DNA of 64,000 nt from positions 18,849,501-18,913,500 of the forward strand of contig JALMGJ010000006.1 of assembly GCA_023362775.1 (NCBI GenBank). Direction: 5' to 3'. Source of the stretch: Charina bottae. Its lineage: Eukaryota > Chordata > Lepidosauria > Squamata > Charinaidae. A program made the translations under genes and the position numbers. Numbering within the stretch: position 1 is the first letter of the stretch; each line of letters starts with the position of its first letter. Below are positions 44,455-57,072 of this stretch, one piece after another. The notes under the pieces were generated by a model. It saw only the letters and a program-made list of their open reading frames with translations, searched no databases and was not told the DNA's origin.

Positions 44455-45760
44455 TCCTTGTTAGCATTCTTAAATAGATAAGTGATTTCCCTCTTTCTCA
44501 TACTGTAATAATGGAGACCCTCACTCACTCTGCCATGAACAGGATGGAACCAAGTTATGGGAAATCCAGAATCCCCAACCAGCAGCTATATGGAGGAATA
44601 ACACTTGAATGTTGCCATGGTAGTCCAGTGGAGGGAGGGAGGTGTGTCAGTCTGTGTTGACAGGCAAAGGAAAGCCAACCCACCAGCACCAAGATGGTGA
44701 ACTTGACTGACTAAGGAAGGAAGAAGGAAGGAAGATGCCTCATTTCAAAGCAGCAGGTTGCTTGTGGCTGAGTTTGTGGAGAGGACTGTGGACCGGATGC
44801 CTTGCCCCTGGCAAATCTGAGCAAGACTTCGTGACCTTGGAACTGCGGGTTAAGAAATTCTTTCTCAGACCGGAGATAAGGGTCTCTTTCTCCCTTCCTC
44901 AGCTCTGACTTAATTTTATCTAGTGGGAGAGAAGAATAGAATGCTGCTGCCGGTGTTCTCCACTTCCCTTTATTCTGTCCCCTTTCCTAAAGCACAGGCA
45001 GATTTTTTCCCCCTCCATCCTCTGGTAAAGTCTAGGACTGATAAGCATTCTTATCAGCTGAGGGCCCCCAGCTCCTGGTACAAATAATTTCTGTCTCTGT
45101 CTTCACCTACAGAATCCCCAATAATGAAAAATCCAGACAGAATCCCCCCCACAATACCCTTCCTGCTGCATACATGAAATTCACTTCCAGAAAAAGGGGT
45201 TGTGTTGACCAAAGTAGAGCTAGAGAAATTCACAGTATTAGATTAATCAGTGATAGCCGGTCATGATGATCAGGTTACTTCCAGGGCTGAAGGCAGCGTA
45301 ACTTTGTAAAATAATGCTGGGAGAAATGGCAAGAGAATTACATATATCTACCCATCATGCGACTCCTTTTTGGGTGATGTGACCTTATGCAAAGAGAAGA
45401 AAAGGAGAAAGAGGTACCGAGCAAAAGAAATTGGAGGCAGGAATGAGAGAAAATAGGAGGACATCTAACTAGATCAGTTTACACCAACAGCATTCATCAT
45501 ACCATTCCTTGCATTTCTATCTTTGCAGATCATCCTTACGTCCACCACATCTGTGTTCACACATTCATACATTGCCTTTGCTCTTTGAACTTCTCTCCTC
45601 TTTTTGAGGATCTTATCAACTCCACCCAGCCGCAACTTTCTCAGTCTTTCCATTCTTCTCCACATTCCCTCTTCCTTCCTGTATTACAATTCATTCTACA
45701 TTATCTCCATAAGACAAAAGCACCTCACTTCTTTTGTATAGATCACTCACTTTTATATTT
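44455..45760. other. Unassigned DNA
   Basis: No gene supported. A 63-codon minus frame at 45474-45665 has no recognisable motif. Confidence 0.4.
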
Positions 45761-45766
45761 AATCTA

Positions 45767-46176
45767 CAGGTAGTCCTTGTTTAACAGCCATTTGTTTAGT
45801 GATGGTTTGGACTTACGACAGTGCTGAAAAAACCAACTTATGACTGATCCTCACACTTACGACCATCCCAGCATCCCCACGGTCACATGATCATGACTGG
45901 GGCACTTGGCAACCGGTTTGCATTTATGACTGTCACAGCATCCTGTGGTCATGTGATTGCCATTTGTGACTTTCCCGGCCGGCTTCTGGCAAGTAAAATC
46001 AAGGGGGAACCGCATGATTCACTTAACAACCACGTGGTTCACTTAATGCCTGCGGTGATTCGCTTAATGAACACTGCAAAAAAGGTTGTAAAATTGGGTC
46101 AGACTCATTTAATGACCGCTCTGCTTAGCAACTGAAATTCTGGTCCCAATTGTGGTTGTTAAGTGAGGACTACCTG
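45767..46176. mobile_element. Mariner-like MITE with TA target duplication, second copy
   Basis: The 410-bp element starts CAGGTAGTCCTTGTTTAAC and ends 'gttaagtgaggactacctg'. TA flanks both sides (45765-45766 and 46177-46178). It shares interior blocks with the 43964 copy ('ccagcatccc', 'tcacttaatg'). No transposase is encoded. Confidence 0.85.
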
Positions 46177-46748
46177 TACTTTCATCCATCACCCATTCAT
46201 TCTTGACTGTATCCCTTCTGTTGCCTTTATATCTGCTTTGTGACCCTCCTAAAAGTATTTGATTGACGATTGTCAATAGATAAATCTTCTGCCTGATCCA
46301 ATAAGGATTACTGTATCCTTGTTCAGCCTGTGTGTGGTGAGGTGTGGGAAGAGATGCTGGGCACAGTAGTGGCAAAGAAGACATACTTGAACCAGTGATG
46401 CAATATAATTTCTAAAACTCTATTAATTGAACAGATAAAATACATCTTGTCTATTTCTGTTACAAAAAATTAGCCATTTGGAATCTCTGCTAGATATGAG
46501 CACACTGCTGTTCCCAAAGGAAACTTCTCGTAAGGGTTATGTACAGCAGGAAACCAGAACAGACAGATGAACAAACAGGTGCTCTTGAATAGCCCACACA
46601 CACAGGTAAGTAAATAACACTGAAACATATTGGTGGGATGCACCAAATGATAACCAAGTGGAGAGAAACAAAAATGAAACAAGAGATCTTTAAAGCTTCT
46701 GACCCAGGTGTGATTGTTAAGGAGCAGTGAAAAGCCAAGGGATTAGAC

Positions 46749-46883
46749 CAGTGTTTCTCCACCTTGGCAACTTTAAGATGTGTGGACTTCAACTCCCAGA
46801 ATTCCCCAGCCAGCATGGCTGGCTAGGGAATTCTGGGAGTTGTAGTCCACACATCTTAAAGTTGCCAAGGTGGAGAAACACTG
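46749..46883. mobile_element. hAT-type palindromic MITE (CAGTGTTTCTC family)
   Basis: The 135-bp near-perfect palindrome has a central 'cagccagcatggctggct'. The flanks GATTAGAC (46741-46748) and GGTTAGAC (46884-46891) match at seven of eight bases. Confidence 0.9.
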
Positions 46884-46891
46884 GGTTAGAC

Positions 46892-48078
46892 AGTTGCCAG
46901 ACGTGACTCAAGAACTACTATTAACAGTCCTGAGGCTTTGCCCTCAATTACAGCAAATGGAAGAAACTAAGACAGCCCAGCACAGCAATTTGATGCAAAT
47001 CATTTCCTTCCCTTACAAGTTACATTTTTTTTAAATAAAAAAGACAGAGTCTTCCCAGCAGACGTCAGTTCCAGAAATCTAGGGAATACCCTTCTTGTTT
47101 CATAAAATTTCCCAAGAGTCAGTGCTTAAAATGCTACATGATGATTATAATAGTGTAAACTATAAGCATTACTGTGGGCCACAAACTGCTCCATTAGTGA
47201 CAAATGTCCTTTCAAAGCAAAGTGCTTTGGTTTTCATTAGACGCTTAAATATATACCTTTCAGTATAGAAAATAGTTAGGAAAAAAAGATGAAAATGCAT
47301 TTGAAAAAAAAACCCAACATCCTTCCCATGAGGTCTTTTTGGCACTAGCAATGACTCAAATTATATGAGTTACTCTATTTGTCAAATATGGGAGGAAATA
47401 AAAGTCAGTAATTGAATGGTTGTCCTTCATAGCTTCTCCAGGTAAAATTGCTGGATCCCTGCTTAAAGGTTAGCATGAAGAAAAACTGGGGACTGAACTA
47501 CCCAACATTGTGAAGAGTGATCCTCCTTTCTTCCTCAGAGTGTAATTATAATAATTGTAGCAACCCACCTACTCCTGTCATTTACCAGTGTAAGTGCAAT
47601 GGCTTTCCTCAAAAGTTGCACCACATTTTCTAGGCCACAGTTGGCTTTGAGTGGCCATGTTCCAAAAAGCAGTTGGGACCAGGATGTTGATTTAATTTAA
47701 TTTGCCTTTAAATTTAATTGACCTCAAATATGGTTAAAATGATTACTCCCCTGATTTTATCATCTTCCTTCTGTCATGTTAAGCATTTCAATTTGAAAAC
47801 GTATTTTAGAAGTGCCTGGAAGAAACACCCAAGGATTTCAGAGGTTACATGTGACTTAGGTGGTGCATGTTTTGCTATAGAAATCTCTCCACCCCCACGC
47901 TCTGCACCTGCAGAATTATAAAATGCAAAATTCTCTAGAGAGGGGAAATGAATGATAAATCTGATTAAGCGTGTCATGTAGAAATACTTCTAGAGTTGAC
48001 AGACATCCTTTATTTAAGGGATGGGTCTCCTTGCAGGCTTGCATAACTCAATCATTTTTTTTATTCCAGGCTCTGTTG
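46892..48078. other. Unassigned DNA
   Basis: No gene or clear repeat. Confidence 0.4.
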
Positions 48079-48086
48079 TTCTAGAG

Positions 48087-48332
48087 CAGGGATGGGGAAC
48101 CTTTTTTCTGCCAGGGGCCATTTTGATATTTATAACTAGGGACCGGGGTGGGTGGGGGGTGGGGTTTCTGGGATTTCCATGGACCAGGGGCTGGAGTTTG
48201 CGGGTGGGAGCCAATCACAAGCACTGGGGGGTGGGGTTTGCGGGTGGGAGCCAATTGCGTGGAAGGGGCGGGGTTTGTGGGCGGGAGCCCCACGGGCCTT
48301 AGGCAGGACGGGCCTGACGTTGCCCACCCCTG
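48087..48332. mobile_element. hAT-type non-autonomous element (CAGGGGTGGG family), second copy
   Basis: The ends CAGGGATGGGGAACC and GTTGCCCACCCCTG are flanked by a perfect 8-bp duplication, TTCTAGAG (48079-48086 and 48333-48340). The interior is collinear with the 26884 copy, including the 'gcgggtgggagccaatcac' box, but is 51 bp shorter because some of the short repeat units near the right end are missing. Confidence 0.92.
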
Positions 48333-48364
48333 TTCTAGAGCAACCTTTCTGAACCTGGTGCTTT

Positions 48365-48482
48365 CCAAATGTGTTGTGAGGAAAATAGGAGGAGGAAGGA
48401 GTAATGGGTATGTTCCCTGCCTTGAGTTATTTATAAAAATAATAAAGGCGGGATAATAAATAAATAAATAAAATAAAATAAA
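48365..48482 (+). mobile_element. Type B SINE 3' fragment
   Basis: The segment 'gaaaataggaggaggaagga' followed by 'ccttgagttatttataaaa' and an A-rich end is the last third of a type B SINE. The head is missing. Confidence 0.75.
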
Positions 48483-48569
48483 TTTCAATTCCCATAATCT
48501 AGTCTTTGGCCATGCTGAGAAAGAATTCTGGGAGTTGTAGTTTTAATATACTGGGAGGGCACTAAAACT

Positions 48570-50460
48570 GTTGGGAAAAAACTATTCTAGCAGACCTTTG
48601 TTTCTGAAATGATTACAGAGACATTCAGACAAAGGCTAGGATGGAAGTTTAGGAGAACATGACTTGATTTAGAGGTCATAATTCAATGCATTATTTTTCA
48701 TTGCAATTGAAAGATATCTCTGTGTGCTGCTTTATGTCCAGAGTGCTTTATTACCTTACTTTATGGAAAGTATCCTTCATTTGACCATCAGTTCATTAGG
48801 GTTTCATGAATACATACTACTCCAATAAGGGCACTTCTCTACACATCCTCTGCTCCTCTCTTTCTCTCTCTTGAAATAGAGAAACTAAAGAGAGCAGCAG
48901 GAGTCATTCTCTTTGGAAGCAAAATTCCCAGCTCTAACTTCTAGCCAGAAAGTTCTTTAAGCAGGAGAAATACCATAATCTTTGCCTGTGAATTGCTCTG
49001 GCCGAGATAATCACACTTGAAATTCACCCCCAAGTTAATATCTCTCCAACAGCACAAGCCTGAGTTTAGATTGTAGTGTTTATAGATGAGATTTTTATTG
49101 TGCATGATTTTTTACTGTGCAATTGCCCTGCTTTATTCAAGAATTTTATAAGGGTCCAGATGATTTTACCTTCTACTTGTCTTCCCACCCATTGGTTCAT
49201 CTTTTTTCTTAGAGAAAGAAGAGAAGGAAGGGGTTAAGAAGGAAATGCAGAGTAGCTGCTCAATGCCCAATGATTAATAAGCACCAAATCCTTCTCTCTG
49301 AAAATAAACTGGATGCAAATGTACTTAGAGCAGCACTGAAATGAACCCCTTATACTACCTAAAGCTGCCTTTTTAAAAAGGCTTCTTGATTAATAAACTT
49401 CAACTGAACAATTTTGCAGAGGAAAGTATACAACTAAGAACCTCAATAGATTAAACAGCTTTATTTTACTGCTAAACAGTAAGCAGACTTTGAATCCTAA
49501 AGGTAATGGAAAATATCTGATTTCTATTATACTTTTCCTGAAATAAATCTTTATATATTGTAGGGTAGTCCTAAAATATGGATATATCGGAATCTACAAT
49601 CCCTTGTTCTCTTAAGATATATATTAAGCTTAATTGGAAATAAGGTGTGGCTGACTTGACCAACAACAAATGAACTAGGAACCAGCTTCTAGAACTGCTT
49701 AGTAAATCCTAAGATGCATTTCCATGTTGATAAAGTGGGACCTCTTTTAGGAAAGAGCAATAGAGAAAACTACCAAAGACTCTATCCAAAATACATTTCA
49801 AAATTTTAAATGATCAGAGGGTTCAATGTAACTAATTCAAGGAAGTAAAACTAATCAATTAAAATATACTCCCAAGTGTTGTTTCAGTATATTGGGCTTC
49901 CCCGTGCAATCTCTTTTACAGGGCCATTGATTTCAGGGGATAAGAAAACCATGGAGACATAAGTGTGTTGATATGGGCTGTAGTGAGAGAAGGGTGGGGA
50001 GGGGGAAATCAAATGAACATTCTGCTCTTGGGCCTCTGAAAGCTCTGAAAATGCTTTGCATGACAGATCACTAGGTAAGAAAGTTGTCTTGAAATAGTCC
50101 AAGATTCAAAGACAGCCTATATAAAATGCCTACTTATAATTCAATGCAATCAGTCCTAGTGCATCTAATGGCAATAAAATACTTGATTACAACACAATCA
50201 TATCCACATCAATTCAGAAAAAGCCCTGTTGAGTTCAGGGAGGCTTACGCTTCGATAACTGGGTACAGAACTGAAATCGTAAAGCAATATATATTCCACA
50301 CTCCTACTGCTAATGAGGTTTATGAGCCCATACATTAAGATTCAATCCTCCAGACTGGAATAATTGATACTCTCTGCAGGGAGAGAGTTAAAAGGATGTG
50401 GGAGCAAAGATACACATGTAACCAATAGAAGAGGATATATGTAGCTCAGGGTCGAACTGT
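48570..50460. other. Unassigned AT-rich DNA
   Basis: No gene or clear repeat. Open frames are short and motif-free. Confidence 0.45.
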
Positions 50461-50572
50461 GGAGTCCTTGGTGCTCTCTGATGATGATCACATCAGCACT
50501 GATGATGTTACCTAGTTGGGTAATGAAATGTCTGCAAGCAAACCACCAAGCTCAGAGAGCACCAAGGACTCC
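50461..50572. mobile_element. Penelope-like 3'-end fragment in snap-back arrangement
   Basis: The 112-bp segment begins GGAGTCCTTGGTGCTCTCTG and ends in its inverse, CAGAGAGCACCAAGGACTCC. The right part is the same 3' end as at 17648-17775. A short inverted stub is therefore joined head to head with a normally oriented end. Confidence 0.65.
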
Positions 50573-51728
50573 ATACACATGTAACCCCTGCCTCCAAAGT
50601 CAGGGGTGTCCTGTCAATCTGTTTACAAGGGACTACCTTGTAAAGCATTAGTGGTGGGGGCAGAATGAGAAGTCTTTATAAAGTTGTCCAGAAAAACAAA
50701 GACATTCTGCTTTTCTCATATTTTCTTTCCTTCTGTTCTTCTGGAACCAAATTTGACCCAACAGACAGAAGTGGTTAACACTGCCATGAAACAATGAAGA
50801 ACCCACCCTCTCATAAGTCTTCCTCAAACATTCCCCCACCCAAAATCTCTGAAGTGTGAACCAGCTGCAATCCCAGTAGTGCCTGGCTTATGTCTTTCAC
50901 CCCAGCAGACACAGCCAGGTTGCTTCAAGGGGATCCATCCTTAGTGTTCCTCCCACTTTGCCTCGCTACCCATCATGGTCACATTAAATTCTATCAGACT
51001 ATAACTAAGGGGTTTGGCTAATCTCTCAAAATTAGGGGCTCATGTACATCCCTGTCCAATGTCTCCATGGCTCTCCCCTATGAAAGCACTCCTTCCAAAA
51101 TGTAATACTAAATATGTGAAGATTTGAATGAACAGGAGTCAGCTTAGGGGTGGGGATTGCATAAAAATTCTTGCTCCCAGCATAATTTTAACTAACATTA
51201 TTCAGAAACTGAATGCAGATTCCTCTAACTGCAGGCAACTTTTCTATTTCAATAACACTTGTTAAATAGTGAAGAGGTGCTATTAAGCCTCAAGTTAAGC
51301 CATTTTTATTTTTAATGGCTTCATTTGAGCCAAAGACACAGTGCTTAATGACACTGTGATGGTTAACAATATAACAGCAGCAGCAATGGATGTAGAATGA
51401 TTTCAGAGGAAGGGACTGGAAAATAACTTTCCTACCCAAAACAGCCCTAGCCATTGCAACCCATACCTGCCCATCTATTGACATCCACTTTATAATTCTA
51501 CCTTGGTATCAACCCTACCAGCTTATCTGTTTCTGTACTTTTCCAGATTTATTAAATTTGGGGAAGGAGGGGGCAAAAAACTGAGTTCCTTCGTTGTAAG
51601 CTGTTTATGCAGATCACAACTCTTGCAAATGAAGGTCTGTAATACTCCCATACATCTTAAAACAAAACAAAACATCTCCCAATATTTTATTGTAGCCTGC
51701 CCAAAATCTTTGGATTGTGGCAAAAAGT
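50573..51728. other. Unassigned DNA
   Basis: No gene or clear repeat. Confidence 0.4.
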
Positions 51729-51730
51729 AA

Positions 51731-51784
51731 CTGAATGAATGAATGAATGAATGAATGAATGAATGAATGAATGAATGAATGAAT
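51731..51784. repeat. TGAA tetranucleotide microsatellite
   Basis: About 13 uninterrupted TGAA units. Confidence 0.97.
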
Positions 51785-52254
51785 TTGAGTGTGCTCAGAA
51801 GCCTTTACTGAAATTAGCAGGAAACAGATAATTTTTGGCTTTTGCAAATATCCCGAACTGTTTTTTACCTCCTTCTCTCTGATTCCAGCAATTTATAAAT
51901 TTGGGAAACTATGGGCAGGTCAGGTATAAACTTAATCAAGAGAAGTGATCAAGTGAGAACTGAAGTGCAGCAGACAAGAATGAGTCTTTCTAAATGAGGG
52001 TCCTGTTGGTGAGCCTGAGTTTTCTTCTGAAGATTCTCCAAAAACACCTAGGCCATTTGTTTAACTCTGATAGTCAGTGAGTTATCAAAATGGCACAGGC
52101 TGGGATTGGACAGCAGAAACTCCGATCTGATCTTAGCATTCTTGAGCCCCCAAAAGTTTCATTTTAGAAATGAAGCAAAACAGAAGGGGGGGAGGGCAAC
52201 TTTTCAGCTAAAAGTACTTATGCTGAATATCTTAACATCATCCTAAATCTATTA
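51785..52254. other. Unassigned DNA
   Basis: Nothing recognised. Confidence 0.4.
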
Positions 52255-52255
52255 T

Positions 52256-52440
52256 TAATTTTTATTTTTTTATTTTTTTATTTTATTTTTATCCCGCCTT
52301 TATTATTTTTATAAATAACTCAAGGTGGCGAACATACCTAATACTCCTTCCTCCTCCTCTTTTCCCCACAACAACCACCCTGTGAGGTGAGTTGGGCTGA
52401 GAGAGAGTGACTGGCCCAAGGTCAGCCAGCCGGCTTTTAA
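52256..52440 (-). mobile_element. Type B SINE, head-truncated
   Basis: On the minus strand, the T-rich left end is the tail, followed by 'tcccgcctttattattttt', 'ctcaaggtggcgaacatacc' and 'ctggcccaaggtcagccag'. The copy stops before the tRNA-like head. Confidence 0.82.
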
Positions 52441-52444
52441 TCAC

Positions 52445-54408
52445 CCTGATCTCTTACTTGTCTAGGAATTCCACAGATTCTCCTAAATATTTAATCGAAA
52501 AAGCAATCATTTCATCAAATCCATTAATGTTTTTCTTGCCACTTTGTGTTGTGTGTCAAGTGAAATCTAATTTATTTATTTAAACGCACTCTTTTTTTCC
52601 ATGTTGCAATTAATTTACTGTGTGGAAATAAAATCCATGTCTCCTAAGACGCTTTCCCTACTACCGGGCTATACTGCTATCCATCCACCATGGGGTTAGC
52701 AAGACATTTGCTGTCCCATTGTTGATCTCTTCCTTGCCTCTATTCTCAATCAGTACCAGTCACAAGACTTCACTTCAAGGCCACAGGTGCTGAAGCCTAG
52801 CTTTCCAACAGGTAGGGATATTATTGGAGGGGGAGGTGCCAAAACCTTTGCCCTGTTTGGAAAGATGTTTTGGAGCTTGAAGAATTTTTTGATATATGAT
52901 TTTTTTGCTTTCAAAAAAATCTCATGCATTACAGACTGCAAAATGGCTTCGACCGACCTAGATTCTAATGGCCAAAAAGGCAAATGGCTTGAGTGGCAGA
53001 GTGATGGAAAATAAAACCACAAAGCTCAGCAGATGGCACATTGGATTGATTTTTAAAAATGAAACCAACCATGAATGGAATTTCATTCATAATGCAACCA
53101 GAGATATCATACTGGCAGCCATCTTAAACAGATTCAACATATAATGAGACATGAGACTTGCTATCAACCTTGATTGGATTTGAATTGCCAGATTAATTGT
53201 ATTTGGACTTTGGGAGTAACTGGGAGAAAGTACATTTGGACATGCACAAAATCCTCCAAATCTGATCTGAATCCTTCTGGATTAAGAAGTTCAAATTGTA
53301 TAATTGACTTAAATTGAATCTCCAAGTCAAATATTTGTGTTGCCCCACTTGCTTTATCTCCAAGGTCTTCCAGATTTGAGCACAGTCCTAGAGAAACAAA
53401 GGCCAAGCCACAGTCACAGAATTACAAAGTGCTGTTAGCAACCACCTGAGACAGAAGATACTTCCTGGTGGAGAAGTCATAGTGCTGTCAGTTAAAAGAT
53501 ACTGTGTGATTTCTCTTGCATTACCAGAAGTCATGGAAAACATAAAGGGCGAAAAATCAAAAATGACTCTTGGACCCATTTACTCTTATATCTGTTCATA
53601 CTCTATGAACAAAGCAGAACAATTGCACAATAAAAGTCTTGACTGTGTGGACCTGAATCTCAATGCATCTTTCTAAGTGCTATTGAGTTTGACCAATCTC
53701 TACAGTACTGACACTTCCCCATCACCGCAGGCCCTGGGCTTATCAGCACAAGATAACACAGTGTTGGTTCAGCACCAGTGAACTCCTTTGTTTCCGCCTA
53801 ACATGGAAAGAGAAAAACCTGCTGTCTCTCTCATACACATTTCTTTATAAACAAACAAATAACTCAAGGATTTAAATTTTTTTCTTCCAAACCCTAAAGT
53901 TGATCTTCTTAGGCCTCACAGGGAGATGAAGTGGCCAAGAACAAAGCTCTTAAGTTAATTATTGCTGCTCCTTCCTCATACTTTTTCTAAAAATATGGCA
54001 ATAGCCCATTTTAATGACATCATTATGCATGTCAGCATCTCTGATAAGAGCAAGGAGCTTAGAAATCTTTCATATCCTTCTGCAGCTTCCCACCCGGCTT
54101 CCCATAATCAGCCTGGCCTTATAGGTTCTGCTTACACGGCTGGCTAACTGTGACCACATCCTCTTCATTCACTTCAATATATCCAATTTGTTATGGGTTC
54201 ACAAAAGCAAAGCAAGGAATTTGAATGATGAGGTGCTACCATTCCTCTTTGCTGTATCACCTCCCCAAAGGTTTCATTTCTTTCTGTTGCAAATGTTAAG
54301 GCAGGTGAAGCTGAGAAATTGAACGTAACCTCACCAGAAGCATCTGAAATATGACCCAAAGCATTTCCCCTCCCTATGTAAACATACATGGTGCTGAATC
54401 AGGAGAAT
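52445..54408. other. Unassigned DNA
   Basis: No gene supported. Several open frames of 60-90 codons lack motifs. Confidence 0.45.
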
Positions 54409-54410
54409 TT

Positions 54411-54466
54411 ATTTATTTATTTATTTATAATTTTTATCCCGCCTTTATTTATTTTTTTTATAAATG
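54411..54466 (-). mobile_element. Type B SINE tail remnant
   Basis: An ATTT run and 'ttttatcccgcctttattta' are the reverse of a type B tail. Only the extreme 3' end is present, beside a hAT-type MITE. Confidence 0.65.
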
Positions 54467-54474
54467 CCCTAAAT

Positions 54475-54608
54475 CAGTGTTTCTCAACCTTGGCAACTTG
54501 AAGATGTGTGGACTTCAATCCCCAGAATTCCCCAGCCAGTATGCTGGCTGGGGAATTCTGGGAGTTGAAGTCCACACATCTTCAAGCTGCTAAGGTTGAG
54601 AAACACTG
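54475..54608. mobile_element. hAT-type palindromic MITE (CAGTGTTTCTCAACC family)
   Basis: The 134-bp element starts CAGTGTTTCTCAACCTTGGC and ends in its inverse. The loop is 'ccagccagtatgctggctgg'. A perfect 8-bp duplication, CCCTAAAT, flanks it (54467-54474 and 54609-54616). It is the best-preserved member of the family here. Confidence 0.95.
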
Positions 54609-54864
54609 CCCTAAATAAGTATCTGAGACATTAGCTAGATAACAACCAGCTCAGAATGTAAGAGAGAAACAAAAGGGAATGGGAATATAGAGGAAAACCT
54701 AAAGCAGGTCCCCCCAACATGACAGCCAAGGGTATCAATGTGTCGATATCTGCCAGGCTTCCTGCGTCAAACACTTTTCAAGAAAGCGTTTAATTTTAAA
54801 AAGGAAAACTGGCATGTCGCAAAGCAAAGAGTCAAACTCCAACCTCAATCATTATTTCCTATAG

Positions 54865-55179
54865 CAGGGCTTTCCAAAGTTTTCCCACGGTGACACACCA
54901 ACGGTGGCGTGCAAGAAAACCCGGAAGCACCACTGCTGCTGCTTTTGGTTTTTGCCGGCCGCTGCTGCTGCAGCACTTTCAGATTATTGTGCACCGCAGC
55001 GGTGGCGGTGTCCTTGTGTGCCGTACGAAAACTTGGAAGTGCTGATGGCTCCCCGCCGCCATGCACGTGGCTGTGCGCGGCGGTGGCGTGCCATCAGCGC
55101 TTCCAGGTTTTGACGCGACACACCTGGGCCCCGCAGGCGACACACTTCTGTGTCGCGACACACAGTTTGGAAAGCTGTG
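54865..55179. mobile_element. hAT-type non-autonomous element (CAGGGCTTTCCAAA family)
   Basis: The 315-bp element has the ends CAGGGCTTTCCAAAGTTTT and 'cagtttggaaagctgtg'. A perfect 8-bp duplication, TCCTATAG, flanks it (54857-54864 and 55180-55187). The GC-rich interior has internal inverted copies of a 'ggtggcgtgc' and 'gaagtgctgatggc' module. Overlapping open frames on both strands are artefacts. Confidence 0.93.
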
Positions 55180-55187
55180 TCCTATAG

Positions 55188-55450
55188 TATCTCTGTGGCC
55201 CAAATAGGTGTAATCAGCTTTCTTTAAAAATCCAAAGGATAGGCAACTGCTGCTGAATGCTTAGGTTGAAATACTGAAAATTGGCGAAAGTGAACAAGGG
55301 TAATAGGCAAGATCTGGGAGGGGAGGGAGCTAGTAGGCATTCTGTAAATTAGCACTTTTTAACTGACGGTACTTCCCCTGGGATTCAGTTTGTGGATGGA
55401 GAGCCCTAAAATCAATTGCCTCCTACTGCATAGACAATGATTTAATTGTT
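55188..55450. other. Unassigned DNA
   Basis: No feature recognised. Confidence 0.4.
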
Positions 55451-55454
55451 AATT

Positions 55455-57072
55455 ATGAAAAAACAACAATTATGGTCTTTTCAAAGAAGCCTTCTATACA
55501 TAATCATAGGTAGCAAATAAATGGGAATGATATTGCACACGTTCAGGCCTTAAAATACCACGGAATTGTTTTTCATGCCACCAGCTCATGGAGGCCTCAG
55601 ATTCAGTCCCTAAAAGAGAAGGTCGGAAGAAGTGAAACTTCCATATTAAGTTTCTTTTTTGCACAATAGGAAGTAATTATATCCTTGGTGGACTGAGGCC
55701 ACAGCTGTCCTACAGCTTCCAAATATGTGCATATGAGAACCAAGAACCATTAGAAGCTCTACAATCAAGCTTCCTATGGAACTTGTTTTTGGTTCCTTGT
55801 TGTGTTCCTAACTCAACCCTTCTGGCTGAAGCTGGAATGGTTCCAATTAAAACTCATGCCCAAATAGCACATTAGTTACTGACTCAAACTAATTTTCAAC
55901 CCAGGTTGCTTGGCTTCTTTGACTCTTCAAGACAAATTCCAGACTTCTTGGCGAAAATTACTTGGTGCCATCCGAAGCCATTGTGGATTCTCCCCCGATA
56001 TATTGATTCCAATGGGATTTGATCAGGCCAAAGCATCTTTCAAGCAACATGCCAGAGATATAGCCCTGCAAAATGATGTTAGCCAGGCTCCACCATATAT
56101 TAATTCAGTGAACCCACAAAAAAGTGTAGCTCCTGCCCATTACCTCTACAATATTGTCCTCAAAAGCACCAGAAGAGCTTTTACTATTCCTCGCTGTAAT
56201 GTCCTCCCCTCCTCTCTTTTGGAGGGAAGGTTCTATAACATACCAAAAGAGCTGTGGCTTTGTCCTTGTGGTGAGGGGGAAATGGAAACTGTGGGTAATG
56301 CATTGCTGCATTGCCCTTTTTATAGAAATCTACAGAAATGTATATTTCCCCATGTATAGCACAATACGGGGGCAGGCCAGAGGCTGATTACCTTTGTCTC
56401 TTGCTAGCTGAGCAGGTGGCAGAGATTTCAGACAATGTAGCCTGGTTTTGTGTTAGAGCTATGATTAAACGACACAACTCCTCCAAGTGAGGTGATGCTG
56501 AGCCTTAACTAGGCTTCCATAACTCAATATATTTCTTCTTCTTTCCTTTCCTTTCCTTTCCTTTCCTTTCCTTTCCTTTCCTTTCCTTTCCTTTCCTTTC
56601 CTTTCCTTTTCCCCCTCCCCTCCCCCCTTTTCCCTCCCTCTTCTCCTTTTAAAAATACACATACCACTCTATGTTTTATTTTGCTATTTCTTTGTTAAAA
56701 TTGGTTGGACCATAATGGTGTTAATCCCAACAAACCCTAGCAGGGATTCAGCAAGTCTTAGACTTAATATAAGTTAGCCTAGCTTTACATTCTCATAGTG
56801 TTTTATAAATTCTAGTATTATTTATAGCCTTTCTGTCGTAGTTATTTATAGTATTTAGATTATTCATTGTAAAATTAATTGTAAATTCATATGATTCTTT
56901 TGTGTTTTAATACCTCTACTCTGTAATTTTACCTTAATAATTTGATCTTTACCTTATTTTATTCTATCCATAGGACTTTTTGTTTTTATTTCTATTTTAG
57001 CGTCATTGTTAAGTTATTAGTTCTATGTTGGTCTACGACCGAAATAAAATTGATTGCTCGACTGATTGATTG
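55455..57072 (+). pseudogene. Non-LTR retrotransposon, C-terminal coding part and 3' UTR
   Basis: Translation of the plus strand gives a decayed reverse-transcriptase C-terminal region in shifting frames: KTTIMVFSKKPSIH and IVFHATSSWRPQIQSLKEK near 55455-55640, then an open 149-codon section (55910-56359) with ILIPMGFDQAKASF, VLPSSLLEGRFY and a terminal LCPCGEGEMETV followed by LLHCPFY. The Cys-Pro-Cys and His/Cys pattern looks like a zinc-binding C-terminus. After stops near 56490 comes a UTR with a TTTCC microsatellite, ending in 'aaataaaattgattgc' and GATT repeats at about 57045-57072. The upstream polymerase core and endonuclease are missing. It is clearly a LINE-type element, distinct from BovB and the L2-clade copy; I do not assign the clade. 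Confidence 0.75.
56535..56608. repeat. TTTCC pentanucleotide microsatellite
   Basis: About 14 TTTCC units lie within the 3' UTR of the non-LTR element. Confidence 0.95.

Noticed and set aside
54904..55203. Ala/Arg-rich overlapping frames
   Set aside because: They lie within the CAGGGCTTTCCAAA hAT-type element bounded by perfect TCCTATAG duplications.
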